47,288 nucleotides of DNA from an uncultured Bacteroidales bacterium (lineage in GTDB: Bacteria; Bacteroidota; Bacteroidia; Bacteroidales; WCHB1-69): NCBI GenBank assembly GCA_900319925.1, contig ONQE01000016.1, positions 1 to 47,288 on the forward strand, in the 5' to 3' direction. Below, piece after piece: positions 43,738 to 47,288 of the stretch (positions within the stretch are counted from its first letter, which is position 1; each line of letters opens with the position of its first letter). A model generated the notes under the pieces. The model saw only the letters and a list, made by a program, of their open reading frames with translations. It ran no database searches and was not told where the DNA came from. The translations under genes were made by a program, and so were the position numbers.

Positions 43738-45499
43738 TCTGTTTCTTCGAGAATCTTACCTTCCTAATCACAATCAACACCGTGCCCATCAACGCGATGA
43801 GCAGCAACGGGATGCCGATGTTCAGCACCGCCAGCAACACCTTGTGGTTGCGGGTTTTCTCACTGCTCAACGACCCGATCTTGAAATTCTTGGCACGCAG
43901 TTGCAAAAGATCGTCATCCGCGCATAAATAGTTGACACAGTTGACGATAAAGTCCGTGTTATCGAAGGTCTGCCGTGTGTAGATATCGTAACCCGCAGGA
44001 TAGGGTTGGTTGCGCTTGCTGTCGAAGGGGTTGCGGATAATGTCACCGTCGGAGACGAAAATCTGCCGCGTGTAGTCGCTGTGGTCGCGGAAGTCGAGCT
44101 CCTTGATGGTGTCGAACTCCACCGGCAGGATGCCCTTGAACGCCGACTGGAAGTTGCCCTCCACGAGCACGGCTATCGGCACGTTGCGGTAGGAATACTC
44201 CTGCAGATTGGGCTTCACCATCCCCACACGCAAGGTCACAATGGAAGGCGTGGGCACCACTTTCGTACGCTCCGAAGTGGTCATCAATATGGTCTTGTTG
44301 AGGTCGGCGTTGTTGCCCACCAGGTCGATACTGCCCGCAAAATCGGACTTGATATCCTTGAGGTTGCGCACAATTGGATGGTTGCCAAAGTTCACCACAT
44401 CAAGACAATAGGGGAATGCCATGAACTTGTATTGGGGCTGGTCGCCGATGACGCTCACCTGCTGCGGCACGGGCATACAGCTCAAATCTTGGATAAGGTC
44501 GGTGTTGAGACGCACCCCATAGGTGAAGAACAGGTCGTTGATGTAGAGCGCACGGGGAGTGGCGAAAAACTCGCCCACCGACTGCAGGCTGTCCAACGAG
44601 GCCGTCGTGTTGTCGATGAGCCACAGCACTTTACCACCGCGCATGATGAACTGGTCGATAATGTATTTGTCGTACTCCTTGAACGGTTGGGTGGGCTGCG
44701 CCACGATGAGCACATCGTACTTGTTGCCGCCGGGCACCACATTCGCAGACACCGAATCATCGACCGTAATGTTGCGCAGCGCGTTGATTTTTCCGTCGAG
44801 GGTGATGCGGCTGACATTATAAAAACGCTGCAACTGCATAGCCGTCCAGCAGGTGCTCCAAAAATCGAGTTCCCCGTGACCGTCAAGATAGGCGACTTTC
44901 GGCTTCTCGGTCTTCAGCAAACGGCGAACAGGCGCCACGAGGTTGTACTCCAACTCTTCGTTCGAGTATTTGAGCCAGTCAGAGCCCGAGGGGTCGGCCA
45001 CCACCACCTTGGCAGGGTATTCGTGATTGCGGTAGGAGACAATAGCACCCGGTATCACCACATGGGTCGAGAATCCGCCCGCATCCTCACGACTAATCGG
45101 GATAGGCTCCAGCCCTTTCTTCACAAACTCACCCAAAATGCCGTTCAACTCCTCATTGGTCTTGCCTTCCAGAGGATCGATGAACTCGTAATAGACATTC
45201 TTGGAATAGCTGCGGAAGGTCTGCAACATCTGCTCCACCTGCTTCGCAAAGAGCTGATAATCCGCAGGTTGTTCTTTCCCTTTGAGGTAAACCCGGAAAT
45301 AGACGCGGTCCTCCAGATTCTTCAGCATCTCGATGGTGCTCTTCGACAGCGAATGGCGCTTGTCTTTGGTCAAGTCGATGCGATAGAAAAGGAAGGATGA
45401 CAATATATTGACAAGGACGACGGCGGCTATGACAATCAGCAGCCCCATCAGGGTGCGTCTCTTGAACTGCTTGCTCTGCTTATTGATGTTCTTGCTCAT
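43730..45499 (-). CDS. gldG: GldG, auxiliary component of the GldAFG-type ABC transporter
   Basis: The 589-residue protein has an N-terminal membrane helix (RTLMGLLIVIAAVVLVNILS), a large periplasmic part and a C-terminal helix (NIGIPLLLIALMGTVLIVIR), as in GldG of gliding Bacteroidetes. Recognisable segments are FYRIDLTKDKRHSLSKSTIE, VYFRVYLKGKEQPADYQLF, VAYLDGHGELDFWSTCW and GGKVLWLIDNTTASLDSL, which match the GldG/DUF4350-like domain. In Flavobacterium the transporter is required for gliding; many non-gliding Bacteroidales keep it, so the name does not prove motility. It follows gldF after 12 bases. Confidence 0.93.
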   Translation of the reverse strand: MSKNINKQSKQFKRRTLMGLLIVIAAVVLVNILSSFLFYRIDLTKDKRHSLSKSTIEMLKNLEDRVYFRVYLKGKEQPADYQLFAKQVEQMLQTFRSYSKNVYYEFIDPLEGKTNEELNGILGEFVKKGLEPIPISREDAGGFSTHVVIPGAIVSYRNHEYPAKVVVADPSGSDWLKYSNEELEYNLVAPVRRLLKTEKPKVAYLDGHGELDFWSTCWTAMQLQRFYNVSRITLDGKINALRNITVDDSVSANVVPGGNKYDVLIVAQPTQPFKEYDKYIIDQFIMRGGKVLWLIDNTTASLDSLQSVGEFFATPRALYINDLFFTYGVRLNTDLIQDLSCMPVPQQVSVIGDQPQYKFMAFPYCLDVVNFGNHPIVRNLKDIKSDFAGSIDLVGNNADLNKTILMTTSERTKVVPTPSIVTLRVGMVKPNLQEYSYRNVPIAVLVEGNFQSAFKGILPVEFDTIKELDFRDHSDYTRQIFVSDGDIIRNPFDSKRNQPYPAGYDIYTRQTFDNTDFIVNCVNYLCADDDLLQLRAKNFKIGSLSSEKTRNHKVLLAVLNIGIPLLLIALMGTVLIVIRKVRFSKKQNS

Positions 45500-45511
45500 A
45501 GTTTCCAGATT

Positions 45512-46243
45512 TTACCATTTACGACTCAACAGGACCAAACGGGTAGCGTAGAGGAAAATGAAGATGACGCTGCCAAAGTATATGACGTCGCGGGTGTCGA
45601 TAACGCCCTGACTGATAGAAGCGTAGTGGTGCTCAATACCGAGGGTCTTCAGATAGTAGCCGAAGTTGCCAAGGGCTTCGAACGAATAGATGAAAGCAAA
45701 TCCGAAGGTGAGGACAAAACAGAACAGCGCGGCGATGATGAACGCCACAATCTGGTTGTTGGTGAGGCTCGACGAGAAGAGTCCGATGGCGATGAACGAG
45801 GCGCCGAGGAAGAGCAGCCCGAGGTAGGAACCCCAGGTGCTGCCCATGTCGATATTGCCCACGGGATTGCCAATCCAATAGACCGTTACGACATAGACGA
45901 GCGTCGGCAGCAGCGCGATGACCAGCAGGGTGAGGCAGGCGAGGAACTTGGCCCACACAATCTGCATATCGGTGAGCGGGAGGGTGAGCAGGAAGTCCAT
46001 CGTGCCGGTGCGCTTCTCCTCCGCGAACGAACGCATGGTGATGGCCGGCACCAAGAAGAGGAACAAGAACTGCGACAAGCTGAAAAGTCCTTGTAAATCA
46101 GCAAGTCCCGATTCCACAACATTGTTCACATTCGGGAAAACCCAAATGAAAAGACCGGCGACAATCAGGAAGACGCCGATAAAAATGTATCCGATGATGG
46201 AGCTTAAAAACGCTTTTAGTTCTTTAATGTAAAGGCTGAACAT
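45512..46243 (-). CDS. gldF: GldF, permease of the GldAFG-type ABC transporter
   Basis: The 243-residue protein has six membrane helices and the ABC-2 permease layout. It starts LYIKELKAFLSSIIGYIFIG and has the conserved loop AITMRSFAEEKRTGTMDFLL with the Glu-Glu-Lys turn that contacts the ATPase, then TLPLTDMQIVWAKFLA. This matches GldF. gldG follows after 12 bases; the ATPase gene gldA is not in the window, as is common in Bacteroidetes. The gene is preceded by a clear -7 box and is the start of the operon. Confidence 0.94.
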   Translation of the reverse strand: MFSLYIKELKAFLSSIIGYIFIGVFLIVAGLFIWVFPNVNNVVESGLADLQGLFSLSQFLFLFLVPAITMRSFAEEKRTGTMDFLLTLPLTDMQIVWAKFLACLTLLVIALLPTLVYVVTVYWIGNPVGNIDMGSTWGSYLGLLFLGASFIAIGLFSSSLTNNQIVAFIIAALFCFVLTFGFAFIYSFEALGNFGYYLKTLGIEHHYASISQGVIDTRDVIYFGSVIFIFLYATRLVLLSRKW

Positions 46244-46263
46244 AGCTTACCAAAAAAATTTGG

Positions 46264-46271
46264 CAAAGATA
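46264..46271 (-). promoter_or_regulatory. -7 promoter box of gldF-gldG
   Basis: On the minus strand TATCTTTG followed by C, 20 bases before the ATG at 46243. Confidence 0.6.
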
Positions 46272-46335
46272 CAAAATTTAGCGCATCGAAAAAAATCCGA
46301 TATTTGCACTTTCAAATTATAACGGTATAGTCATT

Positions 46336-47288
46336 ATGGTTTTAAAAAGAATCCCCTATCTCCGATGGTTACTCATCGTTTTTGTAACCTTTTCTTTTTC
46401 AACAATGCACGCCCAAAACGAGCAGCAATTCGAAACCGATCCGGTCATCCTGAACCGCATCAGCCAGTGGCAGGATCTGAAATTCGGACTGATGATGCAC
46501 TGGGGCATTTACGCACAATGGGGCGTGGTGGAGTCGTGGTCAATCTGCAACGAGCCCTGGATTGATCGGAACGGCGTCCCCTATACCGAATACAAAGCCA
46601 ACTACCAAGCCCTCAACAAGACGTTCAACCCCACGCAGTTCGACCCCGAATCGTGGGCGAAGTTGGCCAAGGATTGCGGCATGAAGTACTTCGTGTTCAC
46701 CACCAAGCACCACGACGGCTTCTGCATGTACGACACGAAGGAGACCGACTACTCCATCACCGGCAAAGAGTGCCCCTTCTCGAAAAACCCCAAAGCCGAC
46801 GTCACCGGCGCGCTGGTGAAGGCATTCCGCAGCCAAGGACTCTGGACGGGCCTCTACTTCTCGAAACCCGACTGGCACTGTCCCGACTACTGGGCGCCGG
46901 AATGGGCCACCCCCGACCGCAACGTGAACTACGATCCGGCGAAACATCCCGACCGTTGGGAGAAATACTGCGACTTCACGCGCAAGCAGCTCCACGAGCT
47001 GGCCAACAACTATGGCGATATCGACATCCTGTGGCTCGACGGCGGCTGGGTGCGCCCGGAATGGAGCGTCGATGAGGAGACCCGCGAATGGCTCGGCTGC
47101 CAAGGCTGGATCCAGGACATCGACATGCCGCGCGTGGCCAAGGACGTGCGCGCCAACAACCCCGACCTCATCATCGTGGACCGCAGCGTGCATGGAAAGT
47201 ACGAGAACTACCGCACCCCCGAGCAGCAGGTCCCCGACACCCTACTCCCCTACCCTTGGGAAACCTGCATGTCCATGGGCGATTCCTG
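46336..47288 (+). CDS. Exported GH29 alpha-L-fucosidase (N-terminal 317 residues, cut by window edge)
   Basis: The frame starts at the ATG at 46336 with a signal peptide (YLRWLLIVFVTFSFSTMHAQ) and stays open to the edge. The family 29 marks are in order: KFGLMMHWGIYAQWGVVESW, CGMKYFVFTTKHHDGFCMYD, GLYFSKPDWHCPDYW, and IDILWLDGGW with the nucleophile Asp235. It would release L-fucose from host or plant glycans in the periplasm or outside. The usual family length is about 450 residues, so the last third is missing. The promoter is less clear than others: GATATTTGC at 46299-46307 is a 7 of 8 match. Confidence 0.93.
   Translation, partial: MVLKRIPYLRWLLIVFVTFSFSTMHAQNEQQFETDPVILNRISQWQDLKFGLMMHWGIYAQWGVVESWSICNEPWIDRNGVPYTEYKANYQALNKTFNPTQFDPESWAKLAKDCGMKYFVFTTKHHDGFCMYDTKETDYSITGKECPFSKNPKADVTGALVKAFRSQGLWTGLYFSKPDWHCPDYWAPEWATPDRNVNYDPAKHPDRWEKYCDFTRKQLHELANNYGDIDILWLDGGWVRPEWSVDEETREWLGCQGWIQDIDMPRVAKDVRANNPDLIIVDRSVHGKYENYRTPEQQVPDTLLPYPWETCMSMGDS

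Noticed and set aside
43730-46243. Evidence that the organism glides
   Set aside because: gldF and gldG and T9SS cargo occur in many non-motile Bacteroidales; the window has none of the other motility genes.

Overview
The window comes from a member of the Bacteroidota, most likely order Bacteroidales. The evidence is the promoter type (about twenty genes are preceded by the -7 box TAnnTTTG, usually followed by C), three products with Type IX secretion sorting domains, the gliding-type transporter genes gldF and gldG, PASTA, LolE-like and OmpA/TPR proteins of the Bacteroidetes kind, and generally absent Shine-Dalgarno sequences. Many genes favour G or C at third codon positions. I cannot name the genus.

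Layout. 1-475: 5' part of a xylulokinase gene (minus). 673-2043: pyrB-pyrI, ending in a terminator shared with tRNA-Ala(GGC). 2307-4253: an exported protein of unknown function and mannose-6-phosphate isomerase. 4390-7883: an OmpA/TPR lipoprotein and a convergent FAD-dependent dehydrogenase. 7956-9242: a HAD phosphatase embedded in repeat-rich DNA. 9291-13246: murF-anmK (cell wall synthesis and recycling), then a SAM hydroxide adenosyltransferase-like gene and an omega-amidase-like gene. 13360-15574: tRNA-Phe and a TonB-dependent receptor. 15571-22459: a five-gene minus-strand operon for a surface polysaccharide (flippase, ATP-grasp enzyme, polymerase-like/GT4 fusion, GT2), headed by a saccharopine-dehydrogenase-like gene. 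22705-26232: PASTA protein, a frameshifted T9SS cargo gene and a DnaQ-like exonuclease. 26308-29598: hpf, xerC, rpsU, ilvE and apt. 29698-37114: two lipoproteins, a large GH2 beta-galactosidase and two tandem paralogous exported proteins. 37250-40414: lpxH, a T9SS type B cargo protein and era. 40539-43625: an acidic protein of unknown function, pta behind a heptamer repeat, and a LolE-like permease. 43730-46243: gldG-gldF. 46336-end: 5' part of a GH29 alpha-L-fucosidase gene.

Most of the window is housekeeping. The least ordinary parts are: the fused Wzy-like/glycosyltransferase protein in a compact polysaccharide operon; a SAM-hydroxide-adenosyltransferase homologue lacking the usual active-site motif; a T9SS cargo gene whose sorting domain has been put out of frame; strong Shine-Dalgarno sequences on pyrB and hpf in a lineage that rarely uses them; a (GACTTGT)10 tract in the pta leader; and several families of intergenic repeats and palindromes. 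I found no CRISPR array, phage, insertion sequence, toxin-antitoxin pair or defence system. Several starts are set downstream of the longest open frame because the -7 promoter box lies inside or against the longer frame.
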